In this document: positions 10,233-22,215 of the stretch, piece after piece | Layout of the letters: each line of letters opens with the position of its first letter | Position numbering within the stretch: position 1 is the first letter of the stretch | Source of the DNA: Paguma larvata | Lineage: Eukaryota > Chordata > Mammalia > Carnivora > Viverridae | Direction of reading: 5' to 3' | DNA: 64,000 nt | Assembly: GCA_030068075.1 (NCBI GenBank) | Contig: CM057830.1 | Coordinates: forward strand, 24,708,247 to 24,772,246 | Notes under the pieces: model-generated | What the model was told of the DNA's origin: nothing | The model's input: only the letters and a program-made list of their open reading frames with translations | Databases searched by the model: none | Program-made: the position numbers and the translations under genes

Positions 10233-10360
10233 AAGAACGGCAACCAGCTTTGGCTTTTCTAAACCATACAAACCACTAGAGGACATGGTGGGCCCTTGGC
10301 TGCTCCTTAGAGCACAGGCACTTAACTGATGCCGCCAGGTTAAAGGGCTTCCCTTGTATC

Positions 10361-10564
10361 TTTTTTTTTTTTTTTTTTTTAAGGTTGGTTGTTTATTCTG
10401 AGAGAGAGCAGGAGAGGGGGCAGAGAGAGACAGATAGAGAATCGCAAGCAGGGTCCTGCACTGTTGACACAGAGACTGACATAGGGCTTGAACCCACGAT
10501 CCGCGAGATCATGACGTGAGCCCAAGTCGGACGCTCAACTGACTGAGCCACCCCGGTGCCCCCC
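10361..10564 (-). mobile_element. CAN-SINE (feliform), minus
   Basis: A run of about 19 T, GAGAGAGCAGGAGAGGGGGC, the complement of the B box (TTGAACCCACG) and the complement of the head ending CACCCCGGTGCCCCCC. Confidence 0.9.
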
Positions 10565-12929
10565 TACCTTGTATCTGTTTCTGACTGCCTGGCAACCCGG
10601 AGAGATCTACCCAATTACTCGTGTGTGACTGAAAATGAGTGGACTGCCTGCAAATTTTCAGTTACCTGCAGTCTGAGCAGCCATTAATGAAGACAGGAAA
10701 AACAAAACCTGAGGTGCTTACAGCCTGGTAAATGAACAGAACTCCAACTCTTTACTACCCACATCTAACTAGAGGCTAGCCCACCTGGGAGATGGGACAT
10801 GTATTACAAAATACCAACAGAACAGGGAGGAACTCCTTTTCCCCACTGGCTTATTGATGATAACCAAAAACTACCTATTTTACTTTCGCTCGAGCACTAG
10901 GGAATGTGGCAGTTTATGTGAGTTAACGCGTTGATGGATTACACGGCCGCGTACGTGCCGCTTCGGCTCCTTGAAATGTTCACTTACTACCCAGAAGGCA
11001 AATTCTAGGGACTCTCAAGAGGCATCACTGCTAGGGGTGTCTGCTCTTGAAAAAGTTACTAGGTAAAAGAAAGGTTCATTATTCTTAAATACACCACACA
11101 CACTCCCACAAGACATCAGGTGGCCTTTAACCTGTCTGGACGGTTTACACTGTTGACAAGCGACCTCGCGGCCGTCCCTGTGCTAGGAAAATTAAGAACA
11201 TTCAGAGTCTCCTCACCGTACCTATATTATGCCTTTGGTTACTTTTACAAATACCTGTTTCACCAGAGTCATGACTGCAATGTTTTCCATGGAGGTTTTC
11301 ATTCGAGCCAGAAAAAAAAATAGTGTCTCTTTGACTAAATACTGCCCCAAAGAATCCTAACTCAATCCCCCGGAAGCACAAAACTACCTGTGATCTCTAT
11401 CCCCTGTTAGGGATACAGAAAACCGATTTGGATCCTGGTTCTATTATCCGCATGTGGAAGGCAGAACATGCGTGAGGTCATTAATTTTACCTGACCGATT
11501 TTTCTGAAGTCAAAATTAAAATCTCGTACTCTGAATGTGAGGGGCCCTGAAAAGCAGGCAGGATTTAGGCGTTTGCAGTCAGCTTCGGGCACAAGTTGAC
11601 ATAAATATACGGCTGTAGAAAGTATTAATTTAATCCATTCTTAAGCAAGGATTGTTGAACACAAAGGCACCATGCATCGAACATTAGGACGGTCGTAGGT
11701 TTTTCCAAGTTGGCGCTAACTGCAACACATTTAGTCTCACCCGCCACCACGGCCTGAGGGAGTTGTTTGCCACAGTGATTGGAATTGAGACTTTCTGGCA
11801 GAAAGCCAACACCTCAATAGCAATCTGGCACTCTATTTGTTAAAAATACAGTTCCCAAATAAACGGTTAGCATTCAGTTGGCCACAGTGAAGCCAGAATA
11901 CTGCAGTGAAATTTTTGTTTTTCTTCTCTGTAATTTAATCCTTGAAAAAAATATCTACTGTACGTTTGAGGTCATTTTTTATAGCACTAAAAATCACTTT
12001 CATTCTCTGGATTTCTGGAAATTTATCTGACTTGAATATACAACTCAGGTAGTAAAGTTTCCAAATGGCTGTGTGACTTCAATGATATGTGTTGCTGACC
12101 TGTTGTAAAATTCGTTCATGAGAGAAACCTGTTCAGGGTGGTCAGAATTACGGTGCAACTTTTTATAACATGTCAGAATAAATTGTAAGGGGCACTTACC
12201 ATAAGAATGAACCCAAGAAGCCTCACATAAGAAGTACGTGAGCCAGGCAAACGGTCAGGAGCATTCACTGCTTCACCCATTCAGGTGTCCTCAGTTTCTC
12301 CTCCCAGCCTCCCACTCCCCTCCCTAGGACCCCAGTGTCCCAAGCCTTGGAAGAGAGCACTGGTACAGTCACACCGAAGGATCGTTCACTTCATTAGACT
12401 TGAATGGCATGGTGTTGGCAGACTTTCTGGTAGGACTCCTTATGTTTAAATGAATCCGGGACAACTCTTGGCTATCCTGTTGCTAAGCTTCTAGAAACTT
12501 CTCATAGAAGAACTCTCTACCTGTCCAACCTACCTCTCAGAATAGCATAGATTAGGGCCACCCAGGAAGGAGCTTTCCTCCTCCCATCCTTCACGCTAAA
12601 TTCTTGATAAAGATGAGCTTGTTTCACTTGGGCTGTCACTCAACACTGTCCTCCAATAGCCATTTGATGAGGTAATGCAATGTTCAGACAGTATTTGACA
12701 GAAGTATGAAGGAGCTTTGCCTGTCAAACCTCAAGCCACGTTCAGTGATCATACTGTATCCTACCTCCTTTGAACCCATCAAGAGGCACTTAGAAAACCC
12801 CTCAAGACTCCAATATTCGATTTTTATCCCTACTCGGTTATGTTCTCTCTGGTTCCAAATGCCAAGGCAAGAAAGAACACTCTCTAAAGGGCTAGTTGAG
12901 ATGACATAAACCTTTCAAACACCATTTGC

Positions 12930-13175
12930 TAAGGCGGCCATTAAGCCCAAGAGTGTGGCTCTGGACCCAGACTGCCTGGGTTCAAATTCTGGCTCTGTCA
13001 TCTTGAACACCCTGCTTACTCTCGCAAGGAATCAGTTTCCTCATTTGTAAAATGGGGTTAATAAGAATACCTACCTCATAGATTTGTCATGAAGATTACA
13101 TTATGAAAAAGATGGCAAGTGCTTACAACAGTGCTTGGCCCAGTAAGTGCTCAAAAAAAAAAAAAGTGTTAGTTG
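12930..13175 (+). mobile_element. MIR SINE, plus
   Basis: Shows the MIR core in order: CTGGACCCAGACTGCCTGGG, TCAAATTCTGGCTCTGTCA, CAGTTTCCTCATTTGTAAAA, ACCTACCTCATAGATTTGTC and ACAGTGCTTGGCCCAGTAAG. Nearly full length for this ancient mammalian SINE. Confidence 0.9.
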
Positions 13176-13658
13176 AAGTGGGAAAGGGGTGTCGGGATGA
13201 GGAAAAAAGAAAACAAAACCAAAACGAAGTCATTCCAGAAGAATAAAAACCAAGGGCACTGGCAGAAAATGCTAGGGTCCTGAAAGTGGATAGAAACTTG
13301 ATGACTCATCGATTATGTTCAAGGCTAAAGTCATTATTTTGAGATTCTGTTCGCGTTACAAATGGCAACAGATGATGAACTGCAGGATTCCAACCTGGGG
13401 ACCACAGAGGGCTGCCGTTTTAGAGAGATTCCTGCTCCCCCAACCCCTGCTCCTGTTGTCATGGTGATGACAATGGCAATGAACGTTTGAAGAATGTTCC
13501 TCATGAGCCGCAAGTGGAGAGGTGACTACCATCCTTACGTGATGACACATGTAGTACATACATGCGCGTGCACACACACAATTCTTACACAAGCGCCAAA
13601 CATAGAAAGCGCGATGAGACACACAGAAGCCATGGCCGTGAGCCTGAATCTCACTAAC

Positions 13659-13690
13659 CTCTCTCATTGGCTTCCCAGGGGTATTTCTTC
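13659..13690 (-). CDS. DMD: DMD exon 78 (32-bp alternatively spliced microexon)
   Basis: The exon is exactly 32 bp, the length of human exon 78, with acceptor TTATTAAAG before 13690 and donor GTTAGT at 13658. Its first two bases complete Gly and the rest encode RNTPGKPMRE. A pyrimidine-rich stretch lies about 10-30 bases upstream of the acceptor AG (plus positions about 13700-13722). Exon 78 is skipped in many embryonic and non-muscle transcripts, notably Dp71 forms. Because 32 is not a multiple of three, skipping changes the reading frame of exon 79. The donor GTTAGT departs from the usual GTAAGT at position 3, which may fit with regulated inclusion; that last point is inference. Confidence 0.96.
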
Positions 13691-15214
13691 CTTTAATAAC
13701 GGGAGAGAGGAAGAGGCAGAGATATCAGAAAGGAAAGAAATGCATAAATAAACAGTTTCATACCCGTTTTTGCTTCTTTTACCAAACAAATGTTGAGATG
13801 ACAATTCATTTATTCCCTTCTGGAAAAAAAAAAACAAACCGAAACAAAACAAAACAAAAAATCCGAAAGACACATCCAGTCAAATAACCTTTACATACAC
13901 TTAAAATCAGTGTAAACAGATAACATGACCTGGGAGACGCCACTTACAGAATCCATAGAGTTCACGTGTTAAACCGGATGCAAGCTAGCACAGCGGAGAA
14001 ATCTGACAAAGTGAGCATTGTTTTCAAGGACAGCTTTAGAACCTCACGCTTCGTGTCCAAAAACCTCCATCTCTTCACGCTCACCTTCACAACATACGAG
14101 AACACGAATAGTAGCTGACTGTGGGTGCCAAAAGTCTGCACCCCAAATGCGAGGCACAAGGCCACAGACTTGCGAGAGACTGTCCCCTTGGGAGAATCCG
14201 TTCTACCTGGCAGAGGTGGAGTGTGCCCATGATGACACGGGGCGGGGGGGGGGTGCATTTGAGAAAAGAGAAGGGGAAATACGGGCTGGGGGGGAAGGAG
14301 AGGAGTCCCACTAATGGGCCAGCCACAGAGCCAGATCCAGGAAGGAGCCTTCAACTTCCTCCCCGTAATTTGACAGATAGCAGGCGCCCTGAGAGGCTGT
14401 GGTTAAAGACCCACTCGCCTTGTTCGTTTTATAGAATTCTTCATGTGCATGTTTAGTTTTGGAAAGCAGTTCTGGTAAAATCCTCGATGATATTTCTAAG
14501 TGGACAGAAAATTCGGGACCTCTGACCATACCCAGCAGGTCTTGGGCTTGCAATTTCCTCTTACCACCTTTGGGTGAAATACTGGTTTTTAAACTGTGAC
14601 TTGAGCAGTGAGCCCCTTCCTGACACCGTCCGAGGCAAAATCCCAGGATTTAGGGCAGATCCAAGCAGAACCATGTGAGCTCCTGTACGGCCCCTCCTTT
14701 CTCCCATGAGCCACCAAGCTTAGGGGCCGCAAGGACTAAAACCCCACGACGGTGTGAGGACTACTTGTCCAGACCCAAGAAGTATGCAACTACTATTCCA
14801 AAAGAAATCTTTCAAAATTCAAGGTCAGGGTCGAAAACTTGAAGGACACATTTACAGGTTCTCTAAGGAGGACTCTCCGTCCCTCCCTCTTTTCCTTCTT
14901 TCTGAATTTTCCCACGTGACTCCAGGATTTCTTAGAAGTATAAAAACTTCATGCTCGACCATGTAAGTATGGTCAAGGTATTCATGACGTTCCTTGAGCC
15001 AGGGAGGAGAGAGAAAAAGGGGCACTGCGCTGGCTTCTCAGCAGTGGGGGTTGCCAGTGGTAGGCCCAAACCAGATGAAAGGAAAAAGGGGAGAGATGAG
15101 AAGGCTATTTCATTCTTGATAGCTCAAACGAATCCCGGTGTGAGTGACTTAGCCATTGCTTTGGACTCCTGGAGCGAGTTTTTTTCCCCCTAATCTCTCT
15201 GTTTCTCTCTGTTT

Positions 15215-15380
15215 CTTTCTGTTATACTGTCCAGTAGTAGAATTCATTCCTTTCCCCTACAAGAATGTGAGTCCTCAAGGATGGGGTCCATATGGCGCTC
15301 TCCCATCCTCTCTCTCCCCAGTAACTTCTCTACCTCAACATGATGGGCATTTGATAAAGGCTGGCTGAACTGAATTAGTG
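15215..15380 (+). mobile_element. L2 LINE 3' end, plus
   Basis: The pattern AATGTGAGTCCTCAAGGATGG followed by GGTCCAT, a Ser/CCC-rich section and GGGCATTTGATAAAGGCTGG corresponds to the L2 3' end (GTGAGCTCC...GGGCA...AATAAATG). Diverged. Confidence 0.55.
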
Positions 15381-16466
15381 AGGTAGCCACTAGATCATGG
15401 TCAAGAGTTCTTTGGTGTTTTAGGCAACTTGGCCTTGCCCTATTACCCTTTAACTTGTGTCCCAAGGGCTGGTAACTTATTCTGGAACTTTAGTCTCTTT
15501 CTAAAACTGAAGAGCTTTAGGAAAGAGTGCTGTTAGAAAGTAACAGGATTTGTTCTCAGAATGTAATGATGGCTCCGTGAGTGATAGGGTTACCTGTCTT
15601 TATTCCACACCAAGCCATATTCAGAGCTTGGTGTCCACTGGTCACTACGGAATATGCAGCACACGACTTGGGTTTTGTTTCGGGCACTTCTTCAGAAACC
15701 ACATTTCATGTACAATGAACCTTCCAGAGCTACGCCAATCCTAATCTCTTTCACAATCCGCCCTCATCACTTGGGTCCTGATGTGCTCATTCCCACAGTG
15801 CAAAAGGAAGTTCCGCTTTTTGTTTCAAGAAAGTTAAAACAAATAATGTTTTCCACAGTAGTGGACTAGTTCCTACAATGACAAAATAGAGGCTAAATGG
15901 TTGCACCAGCGAAAAATATTCTTGACTGATAAAAAAAATAAAGTGCTAGATAAGTTTCAGTTCATGAATATTTTTCCAAAATGAGTTTCCTTAGACCTTT
16001 GCTTCGGGTGTCCATCTGGCACTGTGGTGTGTTGTCAGGAAGTGAATCAGGAGTAAAAGGAAGTGTGCTGGGGGAGTCCTGATTCTGAATAAAGGGCTTG
16101 GTCAGGTCTGGAGAGGTCAAGTTTCCTCAGGCAGTATGAACTTGAGATGATTCATTATTTAGGGTCAGAATCTCAGGATGCTACCACGTTGGGGATAACT
16201 TTAGCTTCTTAATCTCAGTTTACCAACTGTTTTAAACAACAGTTTAAAAGAATGAGCCCCTTGTTAGGGTTTCTGTTTTATCACAAGTGAAAGAAGATTC
16301 AAACGGTTATACTTTCTGTACTGAAACATGGATGGTCTCTGGCGGACATGGACATAAATACACACACCCATTCAGAAGCACAGTTGTGAGAGCTGAAAGC
16401 CGACCGGCACCGAAGTGTGTAACTGTGTGCATGGAATGAGCTAGAATGGACACCAATAGTGTAAAG

Positions 16467-16715
16467 CAGCGGTCGGCAAACTTTCCATGTAAAGGGCCAG
16501 ACAGTAAATATTTTAGGCTTTGCAAGCCACACAGTCGCTAGAGCAACCGTTCAGCTCTGCCACGACTACTCCGTCCTTGGAGTGAGACAGCCATAGACGG
16601 TATGGAAATGAACGGGTGTAGCTATGTTCTGATAAAACTTTATTTATAAAGACAGGTAGTGGGCCAGGTCTGGCTCCTAGACTATGGTCTGTTGGCCCGT
16701 GGTGTGAAGGACTAA
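16467..16715 (+). mobile_element. hAT-type non-autonomous DNA transposon fossil
   Basis: Contains GCGGTCGGCAAACTTTCC, TGTAAAGGGCCAGACAGTAA, ATTTTAGGCTTTGCAAGCCA and ATAAAACTTTATTTATAAAG and ends near GGTCTGTTGGCCCGTGG, with the two ends partly complementary. This common mammalian MER element is hAT-related; I am not certain of the subfamily name. Confidence 0.7.
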
Positions 16716-18499
16716 CAGCTCAAAATGTATGGAAGCCAACAGCAAACAGAGCAGTGCCTGAAAGGGGACACACGAGTGCTTCTGTCTTTATGCTGTCCTT
16801 GCACGAAATAATTACAGACGAGGCTTGAATTTCAGAAGATGGCAGGTTCTGTAAAGCTGTCGGGTTGCTAATTTAGAGGCGTTTAACAGGACGTACGTGG
16901 GCTTCATGGAGGGGTGGGAAATACGAGAGGACGGCCTGGATGCTGGGGGTAAAAATGCAGCACACAGGTCAGCAGGTAAGAGATGGCACAGGCAGTAGAA
17001 ATACCTGCATAGCACTGTTAACGGTGTGCTGAATTGTCTCACGGCAGTACGAGCTTGGATCCTATTGTTCATTTATCAGTATACAGTGGCGCCTAATTTT
17101 GAGAGAAGCCCCTCCCATACCACCGACAAGGGAAGCATTTTTTTCCCTAAATGCACATACATATAAAAACACCTTTGTTAGAATGCGAAATGCTCAGAGG
17201 CATGGGGACAAATCACTTAAATTGTTTATTTTTAGCTTCTTATTATTGTTCATTCTCCCCAGGTACTGTTCCTATAGGATAATGGTGGAGGTTGAGAAAG
17301 TGTCTTCTAGTAGATCATGATTTTTATTACAGTGGAATTCGCCTTCTACAGATACTTAACAGACGGAGAGGCACATTACTGGCAGATAGAGAGATCAGAT
17401 AGAAATTGGCTAACGTTCTGTGTTTAATATACACGGAGCCGCTCAAATCCCTCAAGTGGCTGTGACTAACTAACTCTCTCCAGAAATTAATCGGGAAAGA
17501 TAGCATAGCAAAGCTAAACACGCACACGTCCACACCTGAACCCCCTGAAATGTATATTGGCTACTAGGCAGGATAGTGGTGGCTGGCAGTTTTTCACGAG
17601 CGGGAGGAGCACGTAAGCCCTTTATTAATTCGGATAACAGTTGAGCAAGGCCAGCGAGATAAGATCAGGAGCCTAATTTCACTTGCTGAACGGCCAGGAA
17701 CAAGGCACTGTGGGCTTCCAGGTACTGGTGGTGAAAATGCAAGGTGAACGTTAGCAGATATCTTAAGGCTCGGGCCTGAAGTCCAAACTGTGGCCAGGGT
17801 AACAAAAAAGTTGTGAATTTAAAATACAAAACATCTCCCCTATCTGTATGCTTTATATTTATGAAAAACATTTTATTGAAAGAGTCTTTTCCCCTCTGGG
17901 CAGTTACCTAGCAGGGTTAAGTAAACCCTGAGGTGGTATTTAATAGCTCATTCCCACTAAGTGTCAGACTTCTGGTTCTGATATCTCTGTGCCGAGTTCC
18001 TCACACAGCTGTCTGAAACAGCTGTAGCACCTGTGAACTTCATTCGTCCCAACTTAGACTCTGACTTCGAGTAACAGTACAGTGTCCTCTAAGCTATTAG
18101 GAATGTCTTGGCAGAAACTTCCATGGTAAAACTTTTCAAATAAATGTAATTTTCTTTTAAAAAATCAAAAAAACAGAGTAACAGTGTGAATTATACGCAG
18201 TGTAGGAAGTATTGCTTCACGAAACTTTTCTGATCTTTGTATGTGTATGTGACTACCCCGAGATGTTAGGACTCAAAATTTTCAGCTTAATATCAACCTA
18301 ACATACCTACTAGTTGGTAAGATGCTCCCACTAAACCCTCCTGTATATACGTTTTCCATCCTATTTTTCTAATGACGAGACTTTTTATCCAGCCGAATTT
18401 GAGGAAAAAAAGGTGTGATACTGTGATTTAGAATTAATATTAGGTATTAATCCCCTTTCAGTGCACAGAGCTCCTAAAACCTTTGAAACTTCCTGTGAA

Positions 18500-19095
18500 G
18501 AGAGGCACCAAGGTGTCTTTCGTTATGTTGATGAGGGAAGTCTAGGAAGATACCTAACCACAGGGGCTGGGTCCCAGGGAAGCCAGCCCTGGGCTTAGTG
18601 GGGTGGAACTTTGAGCCCTACCCCCTGCCCTCAATGGAGGGAGGTGGGGGGGGGGCCTGGAGACTGAATTTAATCACCACTGGCCAATGATCAATCACAC
18701 CTTTGTAATGAAGCCTCCCTAAAACCCAGGAGGAGGGAGAACTTGGGTTGGTGAACAGTGGAGGTGCTGGGAGGGCACGGCAGCTCCACACCCCCTCCCC
18801 ACACTCACCGTGGGCATCTCTTACGTCTGGCCGTTCCTGAGTTCTAGTCTTTGGTAATATGCGGTGATCTAGTGAGGGAAACATTTCTGTGTTCTCTGAG
18901 CTGCTGTAACACCCCAGAAGTGGTTCACTGGAACCTCTAAGTCTATAGCGGGTGGGTCACAAGCCCAGGCAATAAACTGGACTTGGAGCTGGTCCCTGAA
19001 GTGAAGGGGGAGGGCAGTCCTGTGGGACTGAGGCCCTAAAATTGTGGGATCTGATGCTGTCTCTGGGTAGATGGTGTCCAAATTGCTTGGTGTGG
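18500..19095 (+). mobile_element. Ancient ERVL-like LTR, plus
   Basis: The order TGGCCAATGATCAATCACAC, TTTGTAATGAAGCCTCCCTA, GGGTTGGTGAACAGTGGAGG, CCCTCCCC, CATCTCTTACGTCTGGC, TTCCTGAGTT, GTGATCTAGTGAG, AGGCAATAAACTGGAC and CAGTCCTGTGGGACTGAG follows a common ancient mammalian LTR with R/U5 near 18850-19090. Subfamily not assigned. No internal retroviral coding sequence is attached. Confidence 0.65.
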
Positions 19096-19969
19096 TGTAA
19101 AGAACGCCCACACTTTGGAAATGGGAGCACAAGAGTAGAGGCCCAGGAATAAGGCCTAATTTGGCAGGAAGTAGCAAAAAAAAAGAAAAAAATGTCAAGA
19201 TAACAGCATCACAGAAAGAACAGCCAGATCTTGACTGCTTTCCTCAGGAAAATAAATTATTTCTCTCATGCTTCCAGCCTACTATTAAGTAGGAACTTCG
19301 TTAGGGGGATTGGTCAGACAAAGCCTCCTTATCCCGTATCTGAGAACGCAAATTAGCACTCAGGGGAAGGTATGCTTCTCTAAGCACTAACTGAGTAAAC
19401 CATCTAGGTGGCCTAAAGTTGCCCCATGTTTCCACAGAAGTAAATCAACATCACAGAAGTGAATTTAATATCAGAGATACTAATTGCCAAATATATCAGA
19501 GGAGGTACATTTCGCCTCTTCCAGGTGGCTTCTTGCATACCCATGTGGTATCTAGCTTCAGGAACTGAAAGGGGGATGCAGGGAGGTGGTGCCGAGAACT
19601 TAAGGATAATTAGGATGGGTCAGAGGCCCAGTACAAAAAGGCTGCCTGTAGGGAAGCAGAGCCATGAGCCCCGCTGTAGCCTCTACTCTACTGGTTCAAA
19701 TGTGAATGAAATGCCCAGGGCATCCACAAAGCAGCCACTAACTTCCCACAGAGCAGGAAGCAAGCTCTCTGGGAAGCAAGGTCTGGGGCGAGGTATCCAT
19801 CTGGGACCTTCAGGGGATAGGTTGGGGTCAACGAAATGCGTGCTGTGTGTGGGGCCCTAAGTTCTGGCTGTGTGAACTTGAAGAAGACCCTTGCTGTGCC
19901 TCAGGCTAACCCCTCCTACTTGTCCAAAAGGGTCGTTCTGGGATTCACCCATGTCCTAGAGCTCCCCAT

Positions 19970-20118
19970 TAGAGCAATAATACTATACTGTAACGTGAAC
20001 TTGGGAAGTCTACATCCTCAGTTGACCATAAGCACCCCGAGGGCAAGGTATTTGGGATTTCTTTGCTTCCCTAACACCTCCAGTGGTACAAAGTTAGGTG
20101 CTCGTAAAAGGTGGCAGG
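19970..20118 (+). mobile_element. L2 LINE 3' end, plus
   Basis: ACCATAAGCACCCCGAGGGC, AGGTATTTGGGATTTCTTTG, CCCTAACACCTCCAGTGG and TTAGGTGCTCGTAAAAGG follow the L2 3' terminal consensus at low identity. Confidence 0.6.
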
Positions 20119-21485
20119 ATAAAAGGGAAAGCATTTGATTTACATCAAACCGACATGGGGTCTTCTCAAGAACCATGGCATCTAGGGACAGAAGACGGCT
20201 AAGATAGTCAAGATGGAGATGAGGGTGGGGGGTGTGGGAGTGGGTGGAAGACAGCTAAGATTTTTAAGTGTTAAAATCAACACATCAGAGGCACTCAGCA
20301 GCGAAAAGATGGCTGGTGCAGACATTTAAAATTAGCTCCCCTAACAGTTCCTTAGCAACGCTCTATCAGAACATTAGTGCTTTTAATGTGCACTGCACAA
20401 CGTTCACTCATACATCAAATAGCTTGGAAATGGCCACCGTTAATTGACACTGAACAAAAAGATCAGGAAAACACATGACCCAAAACACCCTCCTCGTTGC
20501 CCTTATGGAGAGGAACAAACAGCCAGGTTCTCTGTTGCCCCTCCCTCCGGGGCTGCCCATTAGAGGTGCCAGTCCCTGGCCACAAAGGCTTGTGTTCTCC
20601 GCTCTGGCTTGTCTAGGTGTTCCATCTATTTGCTTACAAGTGATTGCAACCATTCTTTTTATTCATGGAAGGGAGGTGGGTCAGTGACTCTGGTTTACGT
20701 GAGAGCACGGAAGTAAACTAAATACTCCCAAATGTTAACAAAGGGGAGCAAAATACCTCCTGGGATAAAGGAAGCCATCTGAAGCGCATACTGGCTAGTG
20801 GGAAAATCCGGTGGGGGTAAAATGCTGCTTTTATAGGAGGGGCAAAATACGCAAGGTCAAAGTGATGATGAGAAATGAAGGCATTAATATTAATGTCTTT
20901 AGAGAGATCGTATTCCATCTCTAGGAAAGCGAAGTCAACAACAAAGTAGTATACAAAGATTTCATTGTACCTATATTTAAATAATGGGGTAAGATACAAT
21001 TTTTAAATATAAAAGGCATCAGATTGGAAGTCAGAGCCCCGCCCCCCAGCCATATACTAGGCAGGTTCTGGATTTCACCATATCATGTATCAACTGTGTG
21101 TCCCCTGGCAAATGTGGCATTGGGGCATGAATTTGGCTCTAGAAGGCACATCGGCATTGCTCTGAAGTATAAGCTATCTTCTCTTATAATGAACTCTTCA
21201 GACTACTGCATAAAGCAAGTAAAATAATGTGTAAGTTGATATTCTCATTTCTAGAGACATCTCAATTACGCAGGTGTTTGAATTCAACCAGAATCCCCAA
21301 TCAGTCAATTCAGTCATCCAAACTAGAACTTCACACTGAAAGATTTCTCTTCCCACAATGATCCCAAATTGGCACTCTGTCAGCAAGTGCTTCATTAAAC
21401 ATGGAAAATATATAAGCTAGTTGGGTATGGAAACGAGGGGCCTAATTCCAGGAGGTGCGAGTTGCTTGCACGTCGTGGGCCTTAC

Positions 21486-21578
21486 CTCGGGAACTAGGGA
21501 AGGAGTTGTTGAGCTGTTCCATCACTTCCTCTAACCCTGTGCTTGTGTCCTGGGGAGGACTGAGCAGGTCTTCCTCGC
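21486..21578 (-). CDS. DMD: DMD exon 77
   Basis: This 93-bp exon has its acceptor after TTCATTAAG and donor GTAAGG at 21485. It completes the split Gly codon, then encodes EEDLLSPPQDTSTGLEEVME and QLNNSFPSSR, ending one base into the next Gly codon. The residues match human dystrophin as I recall it. The split phase matters: joining to exon 78 gives the standard tail, while joining directly to exon 79 shifts the frame and gives the alternative tail described at 8427-8524. It stands between two long introns (17.9 kb and 7.8 kb). Confidence 0.97.
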
Positions 21579-21672
21579 CTTAATGAAAGCAAGCACAAAT
21601 AATGGCAAGTTAAGCTTAAGGAAAACAAACACTCAGAGAAAAAGCCCACAGTCCCATTTAAAAAGTCATTAT

Positions 21673-21883
21673 TGGGGTGCCTGGGTGGCTCAGTCGGTTG
21701 AGCGGCGGACTTCGGCTCAGGTCATGATCTCATGGTCTGTGAGTTCGAGCCCTGCGTCGGGCTCTGTGCTGATGGCTGAGTGCCTGGAGCCTGCTTCAGA
21801 TTCTGTGTCTCCCTCTCTCTCTGCCCTTGCCCTGCTCACGCTCTGTCTCTATGTCTCTCAAAAATAAATAAACGTAAAAAAAA
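21673..21883 (+). mobile_element. CAN-SINE (feliform), plus; first of a three-SINE array
   Basis: Complete element from GGGGTGCCTGGGTGGCTCAG to AAAAATAAATAAACGTAAAA. It is flanked by AAAAAGTCATTATT upstream and AAAAAGTCAGTATT downstream, a near-perfect target-site duplication. Confidence 0.95.
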
Positions 21884-21893
21884 AGTCAGTATT

Positions 21894-21997
21894 GGGGTGC
21901 CTGTGTGGCTCAGTCAGTAGAGCATGTGACTCTTGATGATCTTGGGGTCATGAGTTTGAACCCCAGGTTGGGTGCAGACATTACTTTAAAATATAAG
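21894..21997 (+). mobile_element. Short older-type CAN-SINE, plus; second of the array
   Basis: A short form: GGGGTGCCTGTGTGGCTCAG, GACTCTTGATGATCTTGGGG, TTTGAACCCCAGGTTGGGTG, ATTACTTTAAAATATAA. It lacks the GCTCTGTGCTGACAGC body of the felid type and looks like an older carnivore SINE subtype. Confidence 0.8.
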
Positions 21998-22215
21998 GGG
22001 CAACCCAGGTGGCTCCGTTGGTTAAGCATCCAACTTCGGCTCAGGTCATGATCTCACGGTGTGTAGGGTTGAGCCCGGCATCGGGCTCTGTGCTGACAGC
22101 TCAGAGCCTGAGGCTTGCTTTGGAATCTGTGTCCCTTTCTCTCTCTGCCCCTCCCCAACTTGCGCTCTGTTTCTCTTTCAAAAATAAATAAAAACATTTT
22201 TAAAAATTTAAAAAA
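21998..22215 (+). mobile_element. CAN-SINE (feliform), plus; third of the array
   Basis: Head GGGGCAACCCAGGTGGCTCC, full felid body and CAAAAATAAATAAAAACATT tail. It begins directly in the A-rich tail of the previous SINE. Confidence 0.92.

Larger units (their letters stand above)
8525..13658 (-). other. DMD: DMD intron 78
   Basis: The intron is 5,134 bp with GTTAGT...TTTTCCAG ends. It holds a CAY-rich simple repeat (8946-9026), two SINEs, a short duplicated unit and a MIR, listed separately. The stretches 9030-9700, 10570-12930 and 13180-13650 hold no gene or repeat I recognise, apart from an A-run at 13151-13163 and a CACACA tract near 13570. Confidence 0.9.
13691..21485 (-). other. DMD: DMD intron 77
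   Basis: The intron is 7,795 bp with GTAAGG...TTATTAAAG ends. It holds an L2, a hAT-like fossil, an ERVL-like LTR and a second L2, listed separately. I recognise nothing in 13700-15210, 15385-16465, 16720-18495, 19100-19970 and 20120-21480 beyond short homopolymers, such as the G-run at 14242-14252. The intron carries no felid SINE, unlike its neighbours. Confidence 0.9.

Noticed and set aside
14242..14252. G-run as a G-quadruplex
   Set aside because: A single homopolymer run without the spaced G-tracts needed for a clear call.
19459..19860. 133-codon plus-strand open frame in intron 77
   Set aside because: No domain or splice context, opposite in strand to DMD, and it ends at repeat sequence.
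21730..21760. tRNA-like A and B boxes (GTTCGAGCCC) as possible tRNA genes
   Set aside because: These belong to tRNA-Lys-derived SINE heads. The cloverleaf is not complete, and the same motif recurs in every SINE of the window.
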